Source of the DNA: RUG572 sp964386385
GTDB lineage: Bacteria > Verrucomicrobiota > Kiritimatiellia > RFP12 > UBA1067
NCBI GenBank assembly: GCA_964386385.1
Contig: CAYLRN010000010.1
Coordinates: 38,552-102,551, forward strand
Length of the DNA: 64,000 bases
Direction: 5' to 3'
This document shows, one piece after another, positions 33,449 to 41,440 of this stretch; positions within the stretch are counted from its first letter, which is position 1; each line of letters starts with the position of its first letter. A model generated the notes under the pieces. That model did not search any database. It had not been told where the DNA came from and worked only from the letters and a program-made list of their open reading frames with translations. The translations under genes were made by a program, and so were the position numbers.

Positions 33449-34228
33449 CTAGTTGAACCTCTCGAAGAAGTCGCGCATTTCACCTTCCGTGCGGCAGGAC
33501 ACAAGTTCTTCGACGTGTCCGTGCAGAAGATTGGTGATGAACGCCATCACCTTGAGGTACGGTTCGCCGGCCTTTTCGGGCATGAGCGTGAGGACAATCG
33601 TCTGGATGCGCGAATGATCTATCGTCTCCCAGTCGGGAATCGCCCCGTTTTCGTTTTCGGTGTTGTCTACAAGCGCAACCGCGCCCATGAGACGGCGCAC
33701 TTCGTTGGTGCGTCCATGCGGAACGGCTATTCCGCAGTCCAGACCCGTCGCCATCGACCTTTCACGCATCATGATCGATTTCTTTATCTCTTCGACGTCT
33801 CCTACTTCGTCCGGATGACGATTCTTCAAGGCGCACACGATTTTGTCGATTGCCTCCTCTTTCGAGTTCGCCTTGAGTCCTGGAATCATCAGAAATTCGC
33901 GTACGCATGAAACGGCAGCGGATGAGTTCGACCTTTTGCGATTGAAGCGCATCCTGCGCCGGGCAAGACCCGAAATCGCGAAAAACGCCAGACATGACAG
34001 AGCGGATGCGCAGACGGACGAGACAGCGGCCATGGAAAGAGCGAAAATGGACAGCGATTTTTCAAAGACGGAAAATGCCACTGCGTTTGTCGTGAAAACG
34101 CATAGCAGTACCGCCAATGCCATTGGCAGATATGTCGATTCTCTGTTTGCCATATCAAACGTTGCGCGATTTTGTTCCTTGCAGGAACCTGCCCACGATG
34201 CCGCCACTACGCAAGACCGTTTTCGCAT
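33449..34228 (-). CDS. Membrane-anchored PTS EIIA (PtsN-like) protein
   Basis: The C-terminal ~150 residues are a fructose/PtsN-type EIIA domain, with the phosphorylatable histidine in ATGLDCGIAVPHGRTNEV and LTLMPEKAGEPYLKVMAFIT downstream. The N-terminal part has two membrane helices (about residues 34-58 and 64-90), which soluble PtsN lacks. A membrane-tethered nitrogen or sugar-signalling regulator is likely; no HPr or EI is nearby. Start uncertain: ATG 34228 lies 30 bases after a TATAAT box, while an internal ATG at 34153 would start just before the first helix. Neither has a ribosome site. Confidence 0.8.
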   Translation of the reverse strand: MRKRSCVVAASWAGSCKEQNRATFDMANRESTYLPMALAVLLCVFTTNAVAFSVFEKSLSIFALSMAAVSSVCASALSCLAFFAISGLARRRMRFNRKRSNSSAAVSCVREFLMIPGLKANSKEEAIDKIVCALKNRHPDEVGDVEEIKKSIMMRERSMATGLDCGIAVPHGRTNEVRRLMGAVALVDNTENENGAIPDWETIDHSRIQTIVLTLMPEKAGEPYLKVMAFITNLLHGHVEELVSCRTEGEMRDFFERFN

Positions 34229-34457
34229 AAACTGGCGGCATATGGAAAATCAATCATGATTATACCATAGTTTCGGCGTGATTGTACAGTATGACGCATA
34301 ACGAACTTAATTGATTAAGTGGTTGAGTTTAATGCATTTCTTCCCCCCAATTTTCGTGTTTCGCAGGGTTTCATGTCTTTCGTGGTAGCGCCGCAGACCT
34401 CCATCCCAAAATTGGCGTCTCCAGTGGTGTAATACAATCTCCGCGTTCCTTCCCTCA

Positions 34458-34533
34458 CTCTGCGTCTCTGCGCCTCTGCGTTGAAACATCTTCCCCATCA
34501 CCGATGTGTTTTCAACGCAGAGACGCAGAGAGG
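34458..34533. repeat. CTCTGCG(T/C) inverted-repeat element, copy 1
   Basis: Three period-8 units CTCTGCGT, CTCTGCGC, CTCTGCGT, then a core of about 30 bases (ACATCTTCCCCATCACCGAT), then the complementary units. Copy 2 has the core reversed. Confidence 0.85.
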
Positions 34534-35088
34534 TTTGCTTTTGATATCTGTAGCGGAGATTGGATATTTGGCGTTGAGAAACGACAAAGCATCCAGTGCA
34601 GAAGGCACGAGAGTGGAGGGGACGATGGAACAGATGGATACATGTAGGTGGAGGAAAATCAGTGTCCATCAGTGGTAGAAAAAGGGATTTTTTTTTTGCC
34701 ACTGAAAACACTGAAGCCGCTTCGCGGACACTGAAGACACTCTGAATGACATGAAGAAACAGGGGCAATGTTAACGCAGAGGCGCAGAGTGATGTTGTCA
34801 TGGTAGAGATAGTCAGTGCACTCGCATATGTCAGATCTTCACTGTTGTTATCTCCCTTGTTGGCGGCAATGGTTGCGTCGAAATTTGGTGCGTGTTTCAT
34901 TTCCGTCCCCTTTGTTCCGTCTCACCATGTGTCTCTGCGTTGAATGTCTCCCATCCGCAGAGTCTTTTTTCAACATAGGGGATGTAGCGTCGCAGGCCTC
35001 TATTCCCATTCAGTGTCTTTCAGTGTTCCATAGGCTTCAGTGTTTTCAGTGGTGGAAAACAACCTCGCGTTTCTCTTCCCTCCCTTCA

Positions 35089-35170
35089 CTCTGCGTCTCT
35101 GCGCCTCTGCGTTGAAAAACACATCGGTGATGGGGAAGATGTTTCAACGCAGAGGCGCAGAGACGCAGAG
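35089..35170. repeat. CTCTGCG(T/C) inverted-repeat element, copy 2
   Basis: Same arms as copy 1, but the core between them reads as the reverse complement (ATCGGTGATGGGGAAGATGT). The element is therefore present in the opposite orientation. Confidence 0.85.
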
Positions 35171-35226
35171 TTGTTTGCTTTTGCAATTTTCCTCAATGGA
35201 CTTCACATCCAGCGAAGCGGGATTCG

Positions 35227-37191
35227 CTACACATGACCGTGCTTGATTATGACGGCGAGAACCGATATGTCGGCCGGATTTACGCCGGGGATGCGCGACG
35301 CCTGCGCAAGCGTTTCAGGTCTGTATTTTTTCAGTTTCTCGCGGCTCTCATATCGCACGGCCGGGCATTTGTCGTAGTCAAGCCACGACGGAATGAGGGT
35401 CTGCTCATTTCGCTTTGCGCGTTCCGCCGCCATCTGTTCATGCCTTATGTAGCCATCGTATCGCGCCTCGATTTCTATTTCCCGAATGACGTCTTCAGCG
35501 TATTCGCTTGAATGAGGATTGATTGCGTTTCCAAGGTCGGCATAGACGCCGCCGGGACGCTGAAGAACGCCGATGAGCCTTCCGTTTCCGTGCTTAACGG
35601 ATTTAAGCCGTTCCATCTCTGAAGTGATGAAGCGCAGATTCCTTTCGGTTTCATTTCGCACTTCCTGCGGAAGTATCTGTACACGCTCCGCTGCCTCCAT
35701 CAGACGATATCTTGCATTGTCCTGCCGCAGGATGAGACGTCGTTCGGCGCGTGATGTGAACATTCGGTATGGCTCGTCAGTTCCCTTCGTGACGAGGTCG
35801 TCGATGAGAACGCCTATGTAGGCGTCCTGTCGGCTCAAGACGAGCGGGCATTCCTTTCTGACCTTGAAGACGGCGTTTATGCCAGCCATTATCCCCTGCG
35901 CCGCCGCCTCTTCATAGCCCGTTGTCCCATTTATCTGCCCGGCGAAGAACAAGGAGTCAATGCGCTTTGATTCAAGAGAATGCTTCAACTCGCGGGAGTC
36001 AATGCTGTCGTATTCTATCGCATATGCATACGCTAAAAACTCCGCCTTTTCAAGACCCGGCACTGAATGGACAAGTTCTTCCTGCACGGAGCGCGGGAGA
36101 CTGTTTGACAATCCGTTTGGATATATGATTGCTCCCCCACGGTCTTCGGGTTCAAGTATGACATGATGACTTTCAACGCCTTTGAAACGGACTATTTTGT
36201 CCTCAATTGACGGACAATATCTCACACCAGTCCCGACTATCGAGCCTCCATACAGCGAACTCTCGTTTAGGTTTGACAATATGATTTCATGGCTTTGGGG
36301 AGTTGTATGCGTTGCGAAACATTCCATTTTGGGCGAATTAAGCGTCCATGGGGCGTGGTTTTCTCTCCAAATGTGCCACGTGGCACATTTGGAGATTTTT
36401 TGAGTGTACTTTGCGGCACTGTCTGCGTCTGAACTGTTGTTGCTATTCAAAATGTGCCACGTGGCACATTCCCGCAGCAGTGATGCAGTTCGCACTGAAA
36501 AATAGGGCGGATTTTCCTCTCCTGGTTGCGGCACGGTGAGTGAAAAGTCTATCGATGAGGCCTTGAGACGCGGCGGGGTGCCTGTTTTCAGTCGAATCAG
36601 CGTGAATCCGAGTTTTTCCAGCGAGTCGCTCAGTTTTGAAGCCGCAGGGCGGTTGTCTCCTCCTGAAGGGGTTGATTCCTTGCCTATGAAGATGCGTCCG
36701 CGTAGAGATGTGCCAACTGTGAGAACTACGGCCTGTGCGGCAATGAAGCCGTGTTTTTCCGTTGTAATGCCTGTTATGACGGTCTGCCCGCTCGCAGGGT
36801 AATGCTTGGTGTTGACTTCGGTTGCTATGTCTTCGATTGTGTGTAGATTCTTCTGCTCAAGGACAATGGCTTTCATGCGCTTGGCGTATTCAAGTTTGTC
36901 GCATTGGGCGCGTGTCGCCCATACTGCCGGACCGCGGCTTGTGTTCAGCGTCTTCTCCTGCAGGGAAGTCAGGTCGGCGTTGAACCCCATTTCTCCGCCT
37001 AGAGCGTCGAGTTCAAAGACAAGGTGGCTTTTTGCAAGCCCGCCGATGGAGGGATTGCATGGCATTCTTGCGATTGCGTCGATTAGACCGGTAATCAAGA
37101 GGGTTTTCACGCCCATGCGGGCAGCGGCGAGAGCCGCTTCGGTTCCTGCGTGTCCGCCCCCGACGACGATTATGCTATATTCATTGTCCAT
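35227..37191 (-). CDS. mnmG: tRNA uridine-5-carboxymethylaminomethyl modification enzyme MnmG (GidA)
   Basis: FAD-dependent partner of MnmE that modifies U34 of certain tRNAs. Visible are the FAD-binding IIVVGGGHAGTEAALAAARM, PCNPSIGGLAKSHL, GTSLRGRIFIG, RLKTGTPPRL, GTGVRYCPSIEDKIVRF and FAGQINGTTGYEEAAAQG. At 654 residues it is longer than the ~620-630 norm because of an in-frame insertion of about 45 residues (residues ~238-285), bounded by two 20-22 bp palindromes that both translate as CATWHI. Start: ATG 37191 lies 6 bases after TATAAT; an ATG at 37197 touches it. mnmG is often origin-linked, as here. Confidence 0.95.
   Translation of the reverse strand: MDNEYSIIVVGGGHAGTEAALAAARMGVKTLLITGLIDAIARMPCNPSIGGLAKSHLVFELDALGGEMGFNADLTSLQEKTLNTSRGPAVWATRAQCDKLEYAKRMKAIVLEQKNLHTIEDIATEVNTKHYPASGQTVITGITTEKHGFIAAQAVVLTVGTSLRGRIFIGKESTPSGGDNRPAASKLSDSLEKLGFTLIRLKTGTPPRLKASSIDFSLTVPQPGEENPPYFSVRTASLLRECATWHILNSNNSSDADSAAKYTQKISKCATWHIWRENHAPWTLNSPKMECFATHTTPQSHEIILSNLNESSLYGGSIVGTGVRYCPSIEDKIVRFKGVESHHVILEPEDRGGAIIYPNGLSNSLPRSVQEELVHSVPGLEKAEFLAYAYAIEYDSIDSRELKHSLESKRIDSLFFAGQINGTTGYEEAAAQGIMAGINAVFKVRKECPLVLSRQDAYIGVLIDDLVTKGTDEPYRMFTSRAERRLILRQDNARYRLMEAAERVQILPQEVRNETERNLRFITSEMERLKSVKHGNGRLIGVLQRPGGVYADLGNAINPHSSEYAEDVIREIEIEARYDGYIRHEQMAAERAKRNEQTLIPSWLDYDKCPAVRYESREKLKKYRPETLAQASRIPGVNPADISVLAVIIKHGHV
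36369..36390. repeat. TGTGCCACGTGGCACA palindrome 1, inside mnmG
   Basis: Perfect 22-bp palindrome with arms AAATGTGCCAC and GTGGCACATTT, within the coding frame of mnmG. A second copy lies 81 bases away at 36451-36470. Confidence 0.95.
36451..36470. repeat. TGTGCCACGTGGCACA palindrome 2, inside mnmG
   Basis: Perfect 20-bp palindrome AATGTGCCAC/GTGGCACATT, same frame as copy 1. The pair brackets the residues that have no counterpart in other MnmG proteins. Confidence 0.95.
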
Positions 37192-37420
37192 ACGCATATT
37201 ATATCATTAACTGAACATATGCGTGTAATAATGATAGGGAAGAGATGCGCGGTGACGGTTTTTGCCACTAAAATGCCCGAAAAAAGCCCTTCGGAACACG
37301 AAGATGTGTTCAGAAAAAGGGAGATTTTCGCGTCAATGCAGTAAACCACCGATGACATCGATGACCACAGATAAGCGGACGAAAATCAGTGCTATCAGTG
37401 TTATCAGTGGTAGAAAAAAA

Positions 37421-37935
37421 AACAACCTCCGCGTTTTCTTCCCTCTCCTTCCTTTACAATTCAGTGCAGAAGGCACGAGAGTGGGGGCGTTTTTCACCAC
37501 CGATGAACGCGGATAGGCGGAGGAAAATCAGTATCCATCAGTGGCAGAGAAAAAATGAGATTTTTTTTTAGTCACTGAAAAACACTGAATCCGCTTCGCG
37601 GACACTGAAGACACTGAATGACATGAAGAAACAGGAGTAATGTCAACGCAGAGGCGCAGGGTGATGTGATGTTGTTATGGCAGAGATAGTCAGTATATTC
37701 GCAATATGGTCAGCGCTTTCGCTGCTGTCTCTCCTGTAAGCGGCAATGGTTGCGTCGAAATTAGGCGCTTGTTTCATTTCCGCCCTCCTTGTTCTGCCTC
37801 CTCTCTGTGTCTCTGCCTTGAATAGTTCCCATCCGTAGAGTCGTTTTCCGGCATAGAGACAATAGCGTCGCAACTCTTCATCCACATTCAGTGTCTTTCA
37901 GTGTCCCATGGGTTTCAGTGCTTTCAGTGGCGGAA
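37421..37935. repeat. 515-bp composite repeat, unit B
   Basis: Starts AACAACCTCCGCGTTTTCTT and runs to the next occurrence of the same words at 37936. It contains CAGTG octamers, an AACGCAGAGGCGCAG block and, on the minus strand, a micro-frame (37643-37777) beginning MKQAPNFDATIAAYRRDSSE with an AAGGAGG ribosome site. Confidence 0.9.
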
Positions 37936-38449
37936 AACAACCTCCGCGTTTTCTTCCCTCTCCTTCCTTTACAATTCAGTGCAGAAGGCACGAGAGTGGG
38001 GGCGTTTTTCACCACCGATGAACGCGGATAGGCGGAGGAAAATCAGTATCCATCAGTGGCAGAGAAAAAATGAGATTTTTTTTTAGTCACTGAAAAACAC
38101 TGAATCCGCTTCGCGGACACTGAAGACACTGAATGACATGAAGAAAACAGGAGTAATGTCAACGCAGAGGCGCAGCAGGGTATTGTTGTTATGGCAGAGA
38201 TAGTCAGTATATTAGCATATGGTCAGCGCTTTCGCTACTGTCTCTCCTGTAAGCGGCAATGGTTGCGTCGAAATTAGGCACTTGTTTCATTTCCGCCCTC
38301 CTTGTTCTGCCTCCTCTCTGTGTCTCTGCGTTGAATATCTCCCATCTGTAGGAGTCGTTTTCCGGCATAGAGACAATAGCGTCGCAACTCTTCATCCCCA
38401 TTCAGTGTCTTTCAGTGTCCCATGGGTTTCAGTGCTTTCAGTGGCGGAA
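37936..38449. repeat. 515-bp composite repeat, unit C
   Basis: Direct tandem copy of unit B, close to identical in its first ~200 bases. Its micro-frame (38204-38290, minus) starts MKQVPNFDATIAAYRRDSSE with the same ribosome site, but ends after 28 residues. Confidence 0.9.
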
Positions 38450-38614
38450 AACAACCTCCGCGTTTCTCTTCCCTCCTTATTCACTCTGCGTCTCTGCGCC
38501 TCTGCGTTGAATGATTTTCCTATCGCCATCCCCATTCAGTGTCCCGCGAAGCGGGTTTTAGTGTGTTCTGCGGTAGAAAGCCGGCATGGTGCGGCATGAA
38601 AGAAATCTGCGATT

Positions 38615-38775
38615 TTATCAACACTTTTCAACAGCGCGATTGAACGCATTATGCGACGGCAGAAATGGATGCCAATCTCTCAACCCCCATGTTTTATTGA
38701 CTTGCGTGCTGTTGTCGAAAAATGCAACATGAAGATGTCTAAAAAAACGGACAAGTTGCAAACAGGTTATCAACA
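38615..38775. promoter_or_regulatory. TTATCAACA nonamers upstream of the DUF3793 gene
   Basis: TTATCAACA at 38615-38623 and 38767-38775, with TTGCAAACA at 38756-38764 and TTTTCAACAG at about 38625 as weaker forms. GATGTCTAAA (about 38735) repeats a word also seen in the dnaA-dnaN spacer. The site lies where gene direction switches, so it is one of three candidate DnaA-box clusters. Confidence 0.5.
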
Positions 38776-38887
38776 GGCTTGTGACATTGGAAAACTGATT
38801 TTGGCATTTCAAAAAAAAAGTTAGACGAGACTATTGTCTGTGAAGTGTAATAATGTTATACTTGTCTCACTTTCAAGAGGCGCGTAG

Positions 38888-39508
38888 ATGACTGACAGAA
38901 CTCACAGAATTGACGAGCGGCACAGAAAGGAACTGCTGAGGTTTCTTCTTGTCAAGACAGCGGCCGTTCGCAGGGGGGTAAAGCCGGCGGAACTGCTGCG
39001 TGTCCGCCATTGCTATGACGGCGTCGACGACGACGGTCTGCGGGTGTGCCTCTACCGAAGCGACATCTACGAGATACTTTGCCTTGACTACGTTGAACTC
39101 AAGGTAGAGGAGTCGAGTTCGCTTGTGCTGTTCTACAATCCCTCCGTTCTTGCCGGGACGCTTCGCGACAGCCGAAATCGCCGCTGGCTTGAAGAGCTCG
39201 GCTATCCGGTGAACGGTTCGACGAGGGAACTTCTTCGCGAACTGGTGCGTCGGGCGGAAAGGGAGGCTCTGCCGCATGAAGTGGGCGTTTTCATAGGCTA
39301 TCCGCTGAAAGACGTCGACGGATTCATGCGAAACGTGCCGTCCACGCCTGTCCACAACGGAATGTGGCGCGTATACGGTCCCGTGCGGGAATCTCTTGCG
39401 CTCATGCGCAGATATGCGCGTGAAGAGGAACTGGCGCGCGGAGTTCTGGACGCGGCGTCGAGCGTTGGCGCGTTCATAAGCGGAATTTTGTACACAAGTG
39501 CAAGTTGA
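38888..39508 (+). CDS. DUF3793 family protein
   Basis: A 206-residue cytoplasmic protein matching the DUF3793 pattern as I recall it: LLVKTAAVRRGVKPAELLRV near the N-terminus, an LVLFYNPSVL segment, and EVGVFIGYPLKDVDGFM in the centre. Function is unknown, though the family is often found beside flavodoxin genes, exactly as here (the flavodoxin starts 17 bases downstream). An AAGAGG ribosome site precedes the ATG, and a TTATAC box lies about 30 bases upstream. Confidence 0.85.
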   Translation: MTDRTHRIDERHRKELLRFLLVKTAAVRRGVKPAELLRVRHCYDGVDDDGLRVCLYRSDIYEILCLDYVELKVEESSSLVLFYNPSVLAGTLRDSRNRRWLEELGYPVNGSTRELLRELVRRAEREALPHEVGVFIGYPLKDVDGFMRNVPSTPVHNGMWRVYGPVRESLALMRRYAREEELARGVLDAASSVGAFISGILYTSAS

Positions 39509-39524
39509 GAAAGGAAACTATCAA

Positions 39525-39947
39525 ATGAAAGCAAGCGTGATATACGGTTCAACGACAGGGATGACCGAGACCGTCGCGGGGAAAATCGCCACGGCGCTTG
39601 GCGCTCCAGTCGCAAACGTCGCCACAGCCGACGCGGCGGCGTTCGATGCAGACCTCATAGTCCTTGGATCATCGACATGGGGAATTGGCGAACTGCAGGA
39701 CGACTGGGCGGCTCGTCTTGACGAAGTGAAGGGCTTTCTTGCCGGCAGGAAGGTGGCCGTGTTCGGTCTTGGCGACTCTGTCGGATTCGCCGATTCGTAC
39801 TGCGTCGCCGCAGAGACAATCGCCGCCGCCGCGAAGGAAGCGGGTGCCGCGCTCGTGGGCGAAGTCCTCAAAGTGGACGAGACGAACGAGTCCGACATGA
39901 CCGATTCGCGCATTGCCGCATGGGTCGAGACGCTGAAGAAGGCCTAG
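39525..39947 (+). CDS. Flavodoxin
   Basis: A 140-residue FMN electron carrier. The phosphate loop is IYGSTTGMTETVA (residues about 5-17), with the isoalloxazine loops STWGIGELQDDW and GLGDSVGFADSYC. Length fits a short-chain flavodoxin. The ribosome site AAAGGAAA lies just before the ATG. The DUF3793-flavodoxin pair suggests an electron-transfer job, perhaps replacing ferredoxin when iron is scarce; no Fur box was identified. Confidence 0.93.
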   Translation: MKASVIYGSTTGMTETVAGKIATALGAPVANVATADAAAFDADLIVLGSSTWGIGELQDDWAARLDEVKGFLAGRKVAVFGLGDSVGFADSYCVAAETIAAAAKEAGAALVGEVLKVDETNESDMTDSRIAAWVETLKKA

Positions 39948-39963
39948 CGGGCGATTCTTCCTG

Positions 39964-39992
39964 TTGCGTCTCAATCGGGCGGATGGTATCAT
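39964..39992 (+). promoter_or_regulatory. Promoter abutting the alkaline phosphatase start
   Basis: TTGCGT (39964-39969), 17 bases, TATCAT (39987-39992), then 8 bases to ATG 40001. No ribosome-binding site. Predicts a leaderless mRNA. Confidence 0.55.
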
Positions 39993-40000
39993 ATGCGGAT

Positions 40001-41440
40001 ATGAAATTTCGCCATCTGCCATTCCTCGCGTGCATTCTGCTCTCGTTTTCGCTCTTTGCGCAGACCCCGAAGTACCTTTTCATCTTCATCGGAGATGGAA
40101 TGTCGACTCCGCAGAGAATGATAGCCGACGAGTTCTCACGCAAGGTCGGAAGCGGTTCGCTGGCAATGGACTCGCTTCCGTTCCAATCGATAACCCGCAC
40201 GTGTTCGGCCAATTCGCTTGTCACCGATTCCGCCGCCGCCGCGACTGCGATCGCCTGCGGCGTCAAGACGCAGAACGGACGCCTCGGCGTGGACGCCGAA
40301 GGAGTCCGTGCCGTGTCCTGCGCCGAAGTCGCAAAGGCGCAGGGCAGGAAGGTCGGAATAATAACCAGCGTGACTGTAACCCACGCAACTCCGGCCGGCT
40401 TCTACTCCCATCGGAAGAACAGGGGCGACACGTACGGCATTGCCCTTGAACTCGCCGAATCGGGATTCGACTTCTTCGCCGGCGGCGGACTGGGCGTCTC
40501 GGACGACAAGTCGCGCAAGCACGAGCGGCATGCGGAATGCGGCGACGCCTACGCCTACTGCGAGAGGAAGGGCTTCCGCATCGTCAAGACAAGGCGGGAG
40601 TTCATGTCGCTCAAGCCAGGATGCGGCAGGATTCTGACGAAATTCACGAACAGCCACCTTGAATACACCATAGACGCCACGCCAGAAGTCGACCAGCCGA
40701 CGCTTGCGGAACTGACCGGAAAGGCAGTCGAAATCCTTGACGGCGACGCGGGCTTCTTCATCATGGTCGAGGGCGGACGCATCGACTGGGCCGGGCACGC
40801 AAACGACGCCGCCACGAATCTGCGCGACGTCCTCGCCCTCGACGCCGCAGTCAAGGTGGCCTTGGACTTCCAGACGAAGCATCCCGACGAAACTCTTGTG
40901 GTCGTCACGGGCGACCACGAGACGGGCGGACTTTCCATGGGCTTTTCCGGCACCGGCTACGCGCTCTACATGGAACGCCTCGCCGGACAGACAATGAGCG
41001 TCGGCAAGTTTGATGGAAAGGCAAGGGAATTCTTCTCGCGTCCCTTCGACGACGTGAAACCCCTCATTGAAAAGGCGTTCGGTCTCAAGTTCCCGCTCGC
41101 CGATTCCGCGTCCACTGCGAAGAAGAACGGCAAGAAGGACCCGATGACGTTGACGGAGTCCGAGATTGGCGAGATCCGTCGCGCCTATGACCACGATGCC
41201 GAGTTCCACAAGGCGAAGGTGGAGGAGAACTCGAAGTACGACGGCGAGAAGCGCTACCAGCTCGGCGGAGTGTGCCGTCTGATAGTCTCCCACAAGAGCG
41301 GCATCGGCTGGAGTTCCTCCCACCACACCGCGCTGCCCGTCCTGACGTCGGCGAAGGGATGCGGAGCGGAACTGTTTTCGGGGTATCTCGAGAACACGGA
41401 CATCGCGAAGAAGATAAAGTCCCTCTACGGCGGGAAGTGA
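40001..41440 (+). CDS. Secreted alkaline phosphatase (PhoA family)
   Basis: Exported metallo-phosphomonoesterase of 479 residues. The signal peptide is about residues 1-20 (CILLSFSLFA). Metal site: Asp32 in FIGDGMS. The nucleophile is Ser77 in VTDSAAAATAIACG. Further ligands are in GFFIMVEGGRIDWAGHANDA, VVVTGDHETGGLSMGF and SHHTALPV. The start at ATG 40001 has no ribosome site and lies 8 bases after a -10 box. The next gene overlaps its stop (ATGA), so the YibE/F-type membrane protein is translationally coupled. Confidence 0.93.
   Translation: MKFRHLPFLACILLSFSLFAQTPKYLFIFIGDGMSTPQRMIADEFSRKVGSGSLAMDSLPFQSITRTCSANSLVTDSAAAATAIACGVKTQNGRLGVDAEGVRAVSCAEVAKAQGRKVGIITSVTVTHATPAGFYSHRKNRGDTYGIALELAESGFDFFAGGGLGVSDDKSRKHERHAECGDAYAYCERKGFRIVKTRREFMSLKPGCGRILTKFTNSHLEYTIDATPEVDQPTLAELTGKAVEILDGDAGFFIMVEGGRIDWAGHANDAATNLRDVLALDAAVKVALDFQTKHPDETLVVVTGDHETGGLSMGFSGTGYALYMERLAGQTMSVGKFDGKAREFFSRPFDDVKPLIEKAFGLKFPLADSASTAKKNGKKDPMTLTESEIGEIRRAYDHDAEFHKAKVEENSKYDGEKRYQLGGVCRLIVSHKSGIGWSSSHHTALPVLTSAKGCGAELFSGYLENTDIAKKIKSLYGGK

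Larger units (their letters stand above)
34229..35226. repeat. Repeat region upstream of the EIIA gene / downstream of mnmG
   Basis: No credible protein-coding gene. It contains an octamer array (34303-34331), CAGTG/CGAAA-type debris, two CTCTGCG inverted-repeat elements (34458-34533 and 35089-35170) in opposite orientations, and between them one diverged copy of a 515-bp composite unit (about 34580-35088). Two further copies lie on the other side of mnmG. Confidence 0.8.
37198..38887. other. 1.7-kb gene-poor stretch between mnmG and the DUF3793 gene
   Basis: 37,204-37,420 holds CAGTG-type and CGAAAA-type debris. 37,421-38,449 is a tandem pair of the 515-bp composite unit. 38,480-38,520 has further CTCTGCG units. 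38,600-38,800 contains DnaA-box-like nonamers and A-rich tracts. Gene orientation switches from minus to plus across it. Confidence 0.7.

Noticed and set aside
34307..34900. 197-residue frame on the minus strand
   Set aside because: It runs through CAGTG and CTCTGCG repeat material. Only its first ~25 codons are conserved with the other 515-bp units.
34300..38520. CRISPR array suggested by many evenly spaced short repeats
   Set aside because: The repeats are contiguous period-8 units or long composites. There are no unique 30-40 base spacers between identical repeats, and no cas gene is nearby.
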